Shown piece by piece: positions 17,742 to 29,300 of a stretch of DNA of 64,000 bases. The notes below the pieces were generated by a model. It was not told where the DNA came from and searched no databases. It saw nothing but the letters and a program-made list of their open reading frames with translations. A program made the translations under genes and the position numbers. Where the stretch lies: contig NZ_JBHSBU010000001.1 of assembly GCF_042650885.1 (NCBI RefSeq), forward strand, positions 1,426,001 through 1,490,000, given 5' to 3'. The first letter of the stretch is position 1; the number at the start of each line of letters is the position of its first letter. Origin of the DNA: Chitinimonas_A lacunae (GTDB lineage Bacteria; Pseudomonadota; Gammaproteobacteria; Burkholderiales; Chitinimonadaceae).

Positions 17742-17774
17742 CGTCTTAACCCGCAGGATTGGAAACCGTCCTAT

Positions 17775-18656
17775 TTAAATCTCCGGCACCTTATTGGTTC
17801 CCTCTACCAGCCTGTAATGACCGTCACTGAAGCGATAGCGGGCGCTACCGGTCACTTGCTTCACATTGCGCTTGGGTTCGACCTCTTCTCCGTTTGCCAT
17901 CACCGCTTCGGCCTTGCCCACCGGCTCGGCCAGGGTCGCTTCGGAGCCGGAGAAGCTCAGCACCAGATCGTCATAGTCACCGGGCTGCGCTGCGGCGACG
18001 AAACGCCATTGGGCCGTCACATCCCAGCACATCTCGGTGATCGGCGCGCATGCGCCACCATTGGCGGAAGCGATGCGGATCGACTCCTTGGTCAGCGACT
18101 TGACCTGATTGCCGCTCAGGTCATACAGCGCCAGCAGAGTCAGCGTATTGCCCTGCCACATCCCGCCGTGATGCATCGCCAGCCCGAGCCGGCCGCGGCT
18201 CAGGTCCAGCCATTGGGCCTCACCGCTGTTGCCCATCGAACCCAGGCCATCGAAATGGATATGGGAAAGCCTGACCTTCCAGACACCGTCCTGCCAGCGC
18301 AGTCGGTAGAGGCTGACCAGACCGGCGTCGGCATGGCCGAACTCGGGTTCGCCCTGGTCACTCGCCATGACCGAGTTGGTCAGCAACAGCGCCTCCCCGC
18401 CCGGCCGGGCGCGCAGCGAAATCGGCGAGACCAGATAGCGGCTGCTGACTTCGCGGTTTTCCGGATCGGGCAGATCGACCAGCGCGTCTTTCTGTTTGCC
18501 CCGGTAGTGCTTGCCGAATACCGCCTGCATCAATTGCTCCTGCGACGGCTGCGGTGCCGCAGCAACCGCCTTGGGCGGCGGGGGCGGCTCGGCATCGGAG
18601 CAAGCCGTCACACCGGCCAGCAGCGCTGTCAGCAAACATAGGGGGAGGAACTTCAT
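17775..18656 (-). CDS. Lipoprotein of unknown function
   Basis: 293 residues. A lipoprotein signal peptide is clear, with lipobox VTAC at residues 16-19, followed by a proline/alanine-rich linker (EPPPPPKAVAAAPQP). The rest is a beta-rich domain with no motif I recognise; segments such as ALVDLPDPENREVSSRYLVSP and HIHFDGLGSMGNSG show no catalytic pattern. Two cysteines (ACAPITEMC) are close enough to form a disulphide in the periplasm. It is a single-gene unit: it has its own terminator, and the histidine kinase gene lies 343 bp upstream of its start. Confidence 0.75.
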   Translation of the reverse strand: MKFLPLCLLTALLAGVTACSDAEPPPPPKAVAAAPQPSQEQLMQAVFGKHYRGKQKDALVDLPDPENREVSSRYLVSPISLRARPGGEALLLTNSVMASDQGEPEFGHADAGLVSLYRLRWQDGVWKVRLSHIHFDGLGSMGNSGEAQWLDLSRGRLGLAMHHGGMWQGNTLTLLALYDLSGNQVKSLTKESIRIASANGGACAPITEMCWDVTAQWRFVAAAQPGDYDDLVLSFSGSEATLAEPVGKAEAVMANGEEVEPKRNVKQVTGSARYRFSDGHYRLVEGTNKVPEI

Positions 18657-18750
18657 AGATTTTTCTCGCTGTTGAGCTCAGGAAAGTGAAGATTCGGCAT
18701 TGCAGCCTTCTCACTAACTATCCGTCGGTTTCTCTGTCCAATTCCCCCCA

Positions 18751-18792
18751 TCCGCCCTCTACTTCGCTACAGCCTGTCCTGTAGAGAGCGGA
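18751..18792. repeat. Imperfect 12-bp inverted repeat (hairpin)
   Basis: TCCGCCCTCTAC (18751-18762) and GTAGAGAGCGGA (18781-18792) pair with one mismatch. The 18-base loop contains a further CTACAG/CTGTAG symmetry overlapping the stem. There is no T-run on either side, so it is not a normal terminator. It may be a regulator site in the promoter of the lipoprotein gene or part of a mobile repeat. Confidence 0.4.
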
Positions 18793-18820
18793 TATGGGAG
18801 ACAAGGAAAGAAGAAGACAA

Positions 18821-18881
18821 GTATTTTTATTTTTTATTTATTTAGTGGGACCGATCTAGCAATTGTTTTTCCTAAAATTTT
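18821..18881 (-). repeat. Dispersed AT-rich intergenic element, copy 4
   Basis: On the minus strand: TTTTAGGAAAAACAATTGC, TAGATCGG, then AAATAAATAAAAAATAAAA. It matches the copy at 24945 in its first 14 bases and in the AATAAATAA tail, with a diverged centre. Confidence 0.5.
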
Positions 18882-18999
18882 ACTAATTACTGCAAGCAAG
18901 CTTCGACCGGCTCCAGGGCGACCGCACCGGAGCATAGCCAAAGCCAACCAGGCAAAATAGAAGGAAAATTACCGAAAACTGGTTCGGTCAGACGGGCGC

Positions 19000-21900
19000 T
19001 TAGTTTTCTTCTCGGACCATTTCACGGATTTTCAGCGCCAGTGCATCCATGGCAAACGGCTTGGTGACGACCTCCATACCAGGATCGAGCAATCCTGGCC
19101 GCATGGCGGCGCTTTCGGCGTAGCCCGTGATAAACAGCACCTTGAGTCCGGGCCGGCGCTGGCGGGCGATCTCGGCGAGCTGGCGACCGTTCATGCCGGG
19201 CAGGCCGACATCGGAGATCAGCAGATCGATCTTGTCATGACCTTCAAGCAAGGACAGCGCGGCCCGTGCATCAGCAGCTTCGAGCGCGCCGTAACCCAGC
19301 TCGGACAGCACCTCGACCACCAGCAGACGCACGGCCGGATCGTCCTCGACCACCAGCACCATCTCGCCGCGGCCCAGCGGCAGCTCGGCCGGCGGGTCGA
19401 TCTGGTCGCGCTCGGTCTGGCTGCCGATGCGCGGCAGATAGAGCCGGATCGTGGTCCCGCGTCCTACTTCGCTGTCGATGCGCACATGGCCGTTCGACTG
19501 CTTGGCAAAGCCGTAGATCATCGACAGGCCAAGCCCCGTACCCTGGCCGATCGGCTTGGTGGTGAAGAAAGGATCGAACGCCTTGGCCTTGACCTGCGGG
19601 GTCATGCCGACGCCGGTGTCGGTCACCGAGATCAGCAGATAGTCGCCCGGGCTCAGGTCATCGTGTTCAGAAGGGTGGCTCTGGTCGAGCCGGACATTGG
19701 CTGTCTCGATGGTCAACTTGCCGCCCTGCGGCATCGCATCGCGGGCATTGATGGCCAGATTGAGCAACGCGCTCTCCAACTGGTTTTCATCGGCCGACGC
19801 CAGCCAGAGATCGGGCGCCAGCACCGTGGAGAGATCGATCTGCTCGCCCAGGGTGCGCCGCAGCAATTCCTCCATTGCCTGCACCAGACGGTTAAGGTCG
19901 AGCGGTTTGACATCGAGCGACTGGCGACGGGCAAAGGCCAACAGGCGCTGGATCAGCCCCGCTGCCCGATGGGCCGAGCCCGAAGCGGCCTGCATGAACC
20001 GGCTCAGATCATCGAACCGGCCCTGTTCGATCCGCCGGCTGATCACGCTGAGCGAACCGATGATACCGGTCAGGATATTGTTGAAGTCGTGGGCAATCCC
20101 GCCGGTGAGCTGGCCGATGGCCTCCATCTTCTGCGACTGGCGCAACTGCTCCTCGATCTGGCGCTGCTCGGTGATATCGCGGCCGATCACATAAAAGCCG
20201 CCCTGGCCGGGCGTGGCGGTCCAGGAGATCAGCCGATAGCTGCCATCGGCGCAGCGCAGCCGATCCTCGAAACGGGCAATCGACTGGCCACGCGCCAGGG
20301 CCTGCCATACTGCCGCAGCCTCGGCACAGTCGTCCGGATGCAGCAGCGCCTTGAACGGCCGCGACAGCAGCTCGGCTTCATCGAAGCCCAGTACCTGGCT
20401 CCAGGCCGGGTTGATCGAACGGAAGAAGCCGTCCTCGCCGGCCACCCCCATCAGATCGCGCGAATGGCGCCACAACTCGTCGCGCTCGCGCGTGCGCATG
20501 GCGACCCGCTGCTCCAGTGTCTCGTTGAGCTGGGCCAGCATTTCCTCGGCCGTTTTGCGTTCGTGAATATCGCTGTTGCTGCCAAGCCAGCCGGTCACTT
20601 CACCGCCGGCATTGCGCAAGGGCTGGGCACGGGCGCTGAACCAGCGGTATTCACCGTCCTGGCGGCGCAATCGCAATTCGGTGTCGTAGAACACCCCACG
20701 GCTGCGGGCGTCGTCCCAGATCGCGGTGACGCGTGGCATATCCTCGGGGTGGATGGCCCGGCCCCAGCCGTGCGGCAGGGCGATTTCAGGGGTCAGGCCG
20801 GTGTATTCGTAGAAATCCTGACTGATAAAGCTGAGGCTGCCGTCGGGGTCGGCAAACCAGACCGTGGCGGGCGCCAGCTCGATCAACTGACGCAGCCGCA
20901 ATTCGGCCTGCTTGCGTTCATGGATATTGAGCAGCACGCCGGGAAAACGCAGCGGCCGGCCATTCTCATCGAGTTCGCAGTGGCCGTTGGCCTCGACCCA
21001 TAGATAGCTGCCGTCGGCCTGGCGCACCCGGTATTCGGCCCGATAGGCGCTGCCGCGCGCCATCGCCTCGTGCCGTCGCTCCACCGCGGTTTCGCGGTCA
21101 TCGGGATGGATCGCCTCCATCAAGGCCTCGATCGGCAGCCCGCGGTCGGCCAGGGCGTCGTCAAGTCCGAAGGTCTGCGCAAAACGCCGATCGGCGGTCA
21201 GGATATTGTCGGCAATATCCCACGACCAGGTACCGAGGATGGCGCCCGAATTAAGCGCGAGCTGCATGCGCTCGGTCGCCCGATGGACCGCCCGCTCGGA
21301 GCGGTAGCGTTCAGTGATGTCCTGCACCGCCGAATAGAAGCCCAGCACCCGGCCGTCGGCGTCGCGATGCGGGCTATGCGTCACTTCGGTGATCCGCACC
21401 CCGTCGCCATCGGGCAACTCGGCCCGGTAGTGGACCTCTTCACCGGCCAGCACCCGCTCGATATAGGGCCGTCGCGCCTCATAGATCGCCGGCCCCATCA
21501 CTTCGAGCACGGTATGGCCGACGATGCGGTCGAGCGGCCGGTTGAACCAGGTCTCGTACAGCCGATTGGCGAACTGGAAGCGCTGTTCGTTATCGACATA
21601 GGCAATCAGCAAGGGAATCGCATCGGTAATCGCCCGCAGCCGTTCCTCACTCTGGCGCGAAGCCGCCTCGGCCAGTCGGCGGGCGGTCAGATCGACCGTG
21701 ATCGCCAGCACGGCGCGCACAGCGCCGCTTTCATCGAGAATCTGCCGCAGGCTGCTGCTGACCCAGACCAGGCTGCCGTTGGGGCGGACATAGCGGCGAT
21801 CGACCGACACCGGGTCGCCCGTTTCCACCACATGGCGAAACAGCCGGCGGGCGTTGGCCACATCATCGGGATAGGTCAGCGAAGCAACCTCGACCCCCAG

Positions 21901-22536
21901 CAATTCCTGCCGGTCACGCCCAAGGATTGTGCACATGGCGTCGTTGACGCGCAGGAAGTGGCCTGAAGGGGAAAGCTCCGAAATCCCGACCGCCGCCTCG
22001 GAAAAGATCGCCTGCAATTCATGTTCGCTCGCCCGCAAGCGGCTTTCTGCACGGTGCAGGTCGGTGCGGTCGCGCAGAATCTTCAGATAGCCGCTGCTCT
22101 GCTCGCCGCGCAAAGGCATCAGCGAGCTTTGGGCGTAGAAGCGGCTGCCGTCCTGGCGCAGATACCAGCGCTCATCGGGCACATGACCTTCGGCATCGGC
22201 CCGGGCCATTGCCTGGGCTGGATAAGCCATTGCCCGATCCTCAGGCACGAAGATCATGCTGATCGGCCGGCCGATCGCCGCCGGGGCTGGCCAGCCGAAG
22301 ATATTTTCCGCGCCACGGTTCCATTCGATCACCGTACCGTCGGCGGCGCAGGTGATAATGGCGTATTCGCTCTCGCGCGCCAGAATATCGCCAAGCAGCG
22401 ATTCGACCGTGGACGCACCGGCTTCAGGTGCATGCTCCGCTTGCAACAGGGCGGCGCACAGGGTGGCATTTTCGGTATTGAGCCGGTCGATTTCTCGCTG
22501 CAAGGCTTGCAGGCTGGGAGCGGGTTTTTCGTGCAT
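19000..22536 (-). CDS. Cytoplasmic multi-PAS hybrid sensor histidine kinase
   Basis: 1178 residues without membrane segments. A short N-terminal coiled coil is followed by six PAS/PAC domains: about 45-160, 170-290, 295-415, 425-540, 545-665 and 695-800. A coiled-coil linker separates the fifth and sixth. Then come HisKA with the phosphoacceptor H816 in GGIAHDFNN, HATPase_c (NLAINARDAM, DTGVGM, GTGLGLSMIYGF), and a receiver domain with phosphoacceptor D1109 in ISDVGLPGMNG and Lys in TKPF. It should sense cytoplasmic signals such as redox or small ligands through PAS domains and phosphorylate its own receiver; several PAC motifs are well conserved. No partner response regulator or output gene is adjacent, so the output is unknown. 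The ribosome-binding site is weak. Confidence 0.93.
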   Translation of the reverse strand: MHEKPAPSLQALQREIDRLNTENATLCAALLQAEHAPEAGASTVESLLGDILARESEYAIITCAADGTVIEWNRGAENIFGWPAPAAIGRPISMIFVPEDRAMAYPAQAMARADAEGHVPDERWYLRQDGSRFYAQSSLMPLRGEQSSGYLKILRDRTDLHRAESRLRASEHELQAIFSEAAVGISELSPSGHFLRVNDAMCTILGRDRQELLGVEVASLTYPDDVANARRLFRHVVETGDPVSVDRRYVRPNGSLVWVSSSLRQILDESGAVRAVLAITVDLTARRLAEAASRQSEERLRAITDAIPLLIAYVDNEQRFQFANRLYETWFNRPLDRIVGHTVLEVMGPAIYEARRPYIERVLAGEEVHYRAELPDGDGVRITEVTHSPHRDADGRVLGFYSAVQDITERYRSERAVHRATERMQLALNSGAILGTWSWDIADNILTADRRFAQTFGLDDALADRGLPIEALMEAIHPDDRETAVERRHEAMARGSAYRAEYRVRQADGSYLWVEANGHCELDENGRPLRFPGVLLNIHERKQAELRLRQLIELAPATVWFADPDGSLSFISQDFYEYTGLTPEIALPHGWGRAIHPEDMPRVTAIWDDARSRGVFYDTELRLRRQDGEYRWFSARAQPLRNAGGEVTGWLGSNSDIHERKTAEEMLAQLNETLEQRVAMRTRERDELWRHSRDLMGVAGEDGFFRSINPAWSQVLGFDEAELLSRPFKALLHPDDCAEAAAVWQALARGQSIARFEDRLRCADGSYRLISWTATPGQGGFYVIGRDITEQRQIEEQLRQSQKMEAIGQLTGGIAHDFNNILTGIIGSLSVISRRIEQGRFDDLSRFMQAASGSAHRAAGLIQRLLAFARRQSLDVKPLDLNRLVQAMEELLRRTLGEQIDLSTVLAPDLWLASADENQLESALLNLAINARDAMPQGGKLTIETANVRLDQSHPSEHDDLSPGDYLLISVTDTGVGMTPQVKAKAFDPFFTTKPIGQGTGLGLSMIYGFAKQSNGHVRIDSEVGRGTTIRLYLPRIGSQTERDQIDPPAELPLGRGEMVLVVEDDPAVRLLVVEVLSELGYGALEAADARAALSLLEGHDKIDLLISDVGLPGMNGRQLAEIARQRRPGLKVLFITGYAESAAMRPGLLDPGMEVVTKPFAMDALALKIREMVREEN

Positions 22537-22762
22537 AAAAGTCGAGTAAGGAAGAAACCCGAAGCTGGGTCTTTGGGGAGAAACAGGCGAGGCAACTGCT
22601 GAAAGTCAACGGATTCTTGCCGATCCGTTCCATTTCCTTTTCATATTTATAAACGGTGGCCAGTGAAAAAGCCGGCCGGTCCAGCGCACCCGACGAACAA
22701 GCGGACGGAGGGCCAGAAAGCAGCGCCGGCACGGCAGTCCGGCTCTGCCCTCAAACACCGGC

Positions 22763-24781
<2,019 letters not shown>

Positions 24782-24944
24782 GACAGAACACTCCTCGAAC
24801 AAATGGCCAGTGCATTCAGCAGCCGCCGTGCCGATGGCCGGCGGATTTATCGGATGGGCAGCGCAGGCTGCGTCCGCGACGATAGCAGGGAAACCACTGC
24901 TGCCGCCAAGGAGTTTGGCCCCAAGCTGATCAAGCAGAAAATAA

Positions 24945-25008
24945 ATGTTTTAGGAAAAATACCTGCAAGATATTTAGCATGTATCGAATAAATAATAAAA
25001 TTTTATCC
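24945..25008 (+). repeat. Dispersed AT-rich intergenic element, copy 5 (best conserved)
   Basis: Reads TTTTAGGAAAAAT, ACCTGCAAGATATTTAG, CATGTATCGAATAAATAA, TAAAATTTTATCCG. Its second half aligns with the copy at 63683 at most positions (CTGCAAGAYATTTAGC, then RWATAAAA and TTATC). Confidence 0.6.
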
Positions 25009-25102
25009 GATCACCACGAAGACCAGCCTTTATCTCGGTCCAGCGCCCAGCTATCCCGGACAAGCCATCGACCCCACCCGCTCCAGCCCATCCCCCCAAA
25101 GC

Positions 25103-25134
25103 ACCGGCACGGCCCTGACAAAGGCCGTGCCGGT
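25103..25134 (-). terminator. GC-rich hairpin downstream of the GIN lipoprotein gene
   Basis: ACCGGCACGGCC (25103-25114) and GGCCGTGCCGGT (25123-25134) are perfectly complementary with an 8-base loop. On the minus strand it is followed only by GCTTTGGGG, a weak T-tract. It lies 145 bp after the minus-strand stop codon. Confidence 0.5.
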
Positions 25135-25278
25135 CTGATGGTGGGGCGGATCGGTCAACGTCCGGTTTTCGTAAGGTAGCGTCTCTTTGCCTTCACCTTT
25201 ACTGTGGCATCCGCGCGATGCCAGCCTGGACGCTCACTGAACGCCCAGGCGCCTGCGGAGTTGTTCCGCAAGGAGGTT

Positions 25279-26154
25279 TCAGAGGAATTCGATTCCGTCG
25301 CCCGAGACTTCGCGTTTGCTGGGGTTGCCATAGATCGCGATATTGCCCGAGCCGCGGGTGGACGCCTTGACCTGTTCGGCCACGGTGGCGGTGATGTCGC
25401 CCGAGCCGAACACGGCCAGGTCGGCCTGCTGGCTGGTCAGTCCGGTCAGCGTTGCGTCGCCCGAGCCGAACACATTGGCTTTGACCTGCTTGGTCTGACC
25501 GTGCACTTCGATGCTGCCGCTGCCTTTGATATCGAGATACAGGGTCTGGGCGTTGACCTTGGACAGCTTCATATCGCCCGAGCCCACGATCGACAGCTCG
25601 GCGCTACCGCTTTCCAGCGCTTCGCCATTGAGATCGCCCGAGCCTTGCAGCGAGGCCACGAGCTTATCGACCCGGCCGGCCAGGGTCAGGTCGCTTGAGC
25701 CTTTGCTGGTCACGTCCAGCTCGCCGCCCTTGAGCTCACGCACGCTGATGTCGCCCGAGCCGAAGCTGCTGATGCTGCGCAGTGCCGGCGTCACCAGCTT
25801 CACTTTCAGCGGGACCACGATGGTCAGGTTCTCGTCGGGCTCCATCCGGACCTTGAGCGTGTCGCCCTCGACCACGGTCTTGATATAGCTGAGCACCTTG
25901 GCGCTGCCTTCGAGTTCCATCGCGGGCACATCGCCGATGGTGACGTCGATGTCTATCGGGCCGTAGGACTCGATGGCCTTGATGGCCGCGACCTTGCGGC
26001 TTTCCTTGGCAACCGGGGCCGTATCGGTGACCGTGACCTTATCCTTGGACAGCGAAATATTGACCTTCTTCACCTCGCCGGTCTTGCTGTCCACCTCGAC
26101 ATGACAGGCGGTCAACAACGGTAGGCAGGCCAGCAATAAGGGCAGTGCTTTCAT
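25279..26154 (-). CDS. Lipoprotein with head GIN (DUF2807) domain
   Basis: 291 residues. Lipobox LTAC at residues 14-17 of a short signal peptide. The mature part begins with a KVNISLSKDKVTV strand, then a beta-helix-like array of about seven units each containing GSGD or GSSD turns (SSFGSGDISV, SKGSSDLTL, LQGSGDLNG, SIVGSGDMKL, IKGSGSIEV, VFGSGDATL). This is the DUF2807/GIN pattern of putative surface adhesin heads, and fits a right-handed beta-helix. An inverted repeat at 26176-26197 overlaps the likely promoter, 22 bp upstream of the ATG. Function beyond envelope location is unknown. Confidence 0.85.
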   Translation of the reverse strand: MKALPLLLACLPLLTACHVEVDSKTGEVKKVNISLSKDKVTVTDTAPVAKESRKVAAIKAIESYGPIDIDVTIGDVPAMELEGSAKVLSYIKTVVEGDTLKVRMEPDENLTIVVPLKVKLVTPALRSISSFGSGDISVRELKGGELDVTSKGSSDLTLAGRVDKLVASLQGSGDLNGEALESGSAELSIVGSGDMKLSKVNAQTLYLDIKGSGSIEVHGQTKQVKANVFGSGDATLTGLTSQQADLAVFGSGDITATVAEQVKASTRGSGNIAIYGNPSKREVSGDGIEFL

Positions 26155-26175
26155 GATGTTGCTCTCTCTTCAAAT

Positions 26176-26197
26176 TAACATTCCGATCGGTATGTTA
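26176..26197. promoter_or_regulatory. TetR-type operator-like palindrome
   Basis: A 22-bp inverted repeat with one mismatched pair: AACAT, one base, CCGATCGG, one base, ATGTT, with T and A at the ends. The CCGATCGG core flanked by ACAT/ATGT is typical of operators of TetR/AcrR-family repressors. It lies between the divergent GIN lipoprotein and extracellular nuclease genes, closest to the lipoprotein. No TetR gene is in the window. Confidence 0.5.
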
Positions 26198-26341
26198 TAC
26201 CGAAAATTGTTGAATTGCATCTCCCTTGCAACGGTCTAAGCCACACCGACGCAACATTTGTACAGTTTTAACCCGACGTTAACCGGATATGGCTACCATT
26301 CGCCCCTTTTCGCCGCAACCAAAACAAAGAGGGGAAATCCG

Positions 26342-29300
26342 ATGAAGTTCCAACCGAGTACGCTGGCCGTACTGATCGCTGCGCTGACGCCGGCAGCGTT
26401 CGCCGACACCAGCTACCACCGACTGGCCACCGGCGCCCTGCGCCAGGACTGGCAGGACGAGCAAGCCTTCGCGACCGACAATGACTGGTCGCTGGTGCCG
26501 TCGATCATGGGTTATGCGCAGGACCTCAAGGTCAAGGGCGGTACCGATCCGCGCACCGTGCTGGCGCCGCTCAACGCTGCCAAACTGGTGGTCAAGCCGA
26601 CCCAGACGCCCGACAAGACCAGCAGCGGCACCATTGCTCGTTTCAAGGTCGACAACAATCCGGTGGTCGCGCTGCAAGGATCGAGCGGCACCAATGCGCT
26701 GGCGCTGGTGCTGCATCTCGACAGCCGGGACGCCCGCAATCTGAAGCTGTCGTTCAACGTGCGTGATATCGACGCCAGCGTTGACAACGCCAGGCAGTCG
26801 CTGGCGGTGCAGTACCGGATCGGCGACAGCGGCAACTTTATCAATCTCGACGCGGGCTACCTCGAAGACGGCAGCGAGGGCCCGTCCAAGACGGCCAGCC
26901 GCACCGTCAGCCTCGATCTGCCGGCCGAACTCGAACAGCAGGCGCAGGTGCAGGTGCGTATTCTGACCGTCGATGCCAGCGGCAACGACGAATGGCTGGG
27001 CATCGACGATCTGGTCCTCAGCGCCGACGGCCCGGCCGATACGGTGGCGCCGACCGTCTCGGCCGCGACGCTGCAACTGGGCGGTGCCCGCTCGCTGCGT
27101 CTGGCGGCCAAGGTGGACGAGGACGCGACCTTGTTGGTGCTGGCCCGTCCCGCCGGCGAGGCAGCGCCGGATGCCCAGCAGGTCCGTGACGGCGCCCAGG
27201 CTCAGGCCGCCGCCGCAGCCGGCCAGTTGCAGGCGCTGGAACTGGCCGGACTCACCCCGGCAACCGATTACCGCCTCTATCTGGTGGCCCGCGATGCAGC
27301 CGGCAATCTGTCGGCCGTGGTCGATCTCGCTGCCACGACCGCAGCAGCCGGCGACGATACGGCACCGCTGCTCGACCAGCTCAGCTTTACGCCCGGCGAT
27401 GCCGGCCGTGGCAGCCTGAGCGGCCAACTCAACGAACCGGCGCGGGTGTTTGCAGTCATTCTTCCCGCCAGCGAAGCTGCGCCCTCGGCCGAACAGGTGC
27501 TGACCGGCCGTTCGGCCCAGGACCGGCCCGCGCCCTGGCATAGCCGGATCGACAGCAACGGCGCCGTGGCCTATCCGCTCGAAGGTCTGCAAAGCGGCAT
27601 CGACTACGCCGCCTATTGGCTCGCCATCGACCCGGCCGGCAACCGCTCGGCTGTGTTGAGGCAGCCGTTTGCCCTGCCCTTGACCAAGAGCCCGATTCAC
27701 GCCATCCAGGGCAACAGTGCCGTCAGCCCGTTCGACGGACGCACCGTGCTGGTTGAAGGGGTGGTTACGGCGCTCTATCTCGACGAAGGCAGCTTCAACG
27801 GTTTCTATATCCAGTCGGCCGATGAGGAGATCGACCAGGACCCGGCCACCTCGGAAGGTCTGTTTGTCTATGCCGACAAGGCCAAGCCCGCCCTCAAGGT
27901 TGGCGACCGGGTGGCGGTACGCGGCGCGGTCAAGGAGTTCTACGAGCAGACCCAGGTCGTGATGAACGATGTCAAGGTGCTGGCGAGCAGCCAGACGCTG
28001 CCGAGGACGCTCGAACTGACCCTGCCCGCCCCGACCGATCTGGAACGCTTCGAAGGCATGCGCGTGCGCTTTCCACAGACGCTGACCGTGAGCGACAACG
28101 ACGGCCTGCTTCAGTACGGCGAGCTGGTGCTGTCGGCCGGTGGCCGCATCCATCAGCCCAGCGATGTGGTCGACCCCAACGATGCCGACCCGGCCGGCAC
28201 CAGCAGCGACGGCAAGAGCAATGTTGCCGCCATGGACGCCTATACCCGCGCCAATGCCCAGCGCAGCGTGATCCTCGACGACGGCAGTGGCAAGAGCAAA
28301 CCGTTCCCGCTGCCCTATGTCGATCCGGCGACGCAGAGCGTGCGGGTCGGCAGCACCATCGACGGCCTTGAGGGTATTCTGACCTACCGCAACAACGGCT
28401 ATCGGATGCAGCCGGTCGGCCCAGTAACGATCAAGTACGCCCCGCGCCCTTCGGTGCCGCGCTTTGGTGATGAGAATGTCCGGGTCGCCAGTGCCAACGT
28501 CCTCAACTACTTCACCACGCTGACCAGCGCCAACCGCAATGCGCGCGGCCCGGACAATGCCGAGGAATTCCAGCGCCAGCACGCCAAGACCGTGGCGGCG
28601 CTCAAGGGCTTGGACGCCGATGTGCTGGGTCTGCTCGAAATCGAGAATATCGACGCCGCCAAGGCAGTTGCCACACTGGTGGAGGCACTCAATGGCGGCA
28701 GCGGCGGCACCCCCTATCAGATCGTCGATGCGCCGATTCCGTCGTTCGCCGCCGGTAGCGATGCGATCAAGGTAGCGCTGATCTACCGCAGCGCCGTGGT
28801 GGAGACCGTCGGTGCGCCGGTGCTGCTCGATCACAGCAGCTATGACCGTCCGACCCTGGCTCAGCAGTTCCGCCACAAGGAAAGTGGGCGGACCTTCTGG
28901 GTGGTGGTCAACCATCTGAAGTCGAAGAACTGTAGCGGCAGCTCACCCGTGGCCGACCGCGACCAGAAGGATGGTCAGGCTTGCTTCAACGCGCTGCGTA
29001 AATCGCAAGCGGCCTTGCTGGCCGAGTTCGCCAGGAAACTCAACCAGGACGGCAGCGCCGAGGGCGTGCTGTTGATGGGGGACTTCAATGCCTACAGCGA
29101 AGAAGACCCGATCGATGTACTGCGCGCAGCAGGCTTCAGCCGACTGGTGACGGAAACCAGCTCCTACCGCTATCAAGGCCAGACCGGCTCGCTCGACCAC
29201 GCCCTGATCGACGCCAAACTGGACAAGGTGGTCAAGGGCGCGGCCAAGTGGAATATCAACGCCGACGAGCCGGAATACCTCGACTACAACCTCGACGGCA

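Larger units (their letters stand above)
18657..18999. other. Gene-free interval with a long hairpin and a dispersed element
   Basis: Contains the hairpin at 18751-18792 and the dispersed element at 18821-18881. A second TAGAAGGAAAATTACC word near 18958 resembles the start of the element. No gene is visible. The promoter of the lipoprotein gene should lie near 18660-18740. Confidence 0.45.
24782..25278. other. Gene-free interval upstream of uvrB
   Basis: Contains a dispersed element (24945-25008) and a 12-bp GC hairpin (25103-25134). No gene is supported. The uvrB promoter should be in 24790-24940; no LexA-type CTGT-N8-ACAG box is evident by eye. Confidence 0.4.

Noticed and set aside
19237..21003. 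588-codon plus-strand frame inside the histidine kinase gene
   Set aside because: Antisense shadow of the PAS/HisKA/receiver coding region, with low-complexity, His/Gln/Arg-rich composition.
24782..24944. LexA box for uvrB
   Set aside because: No CTGT-N8-ACAG match was found by eye in the upstream region.
26279..28915. 878-codon open frame on the minus strand
   Set aside because: It is exactly antisense to the nuclease gene, whose domains and codon pattern are clear; long antisense frames are common in GC-rich DNA. No ribosome-binding site or known motif.
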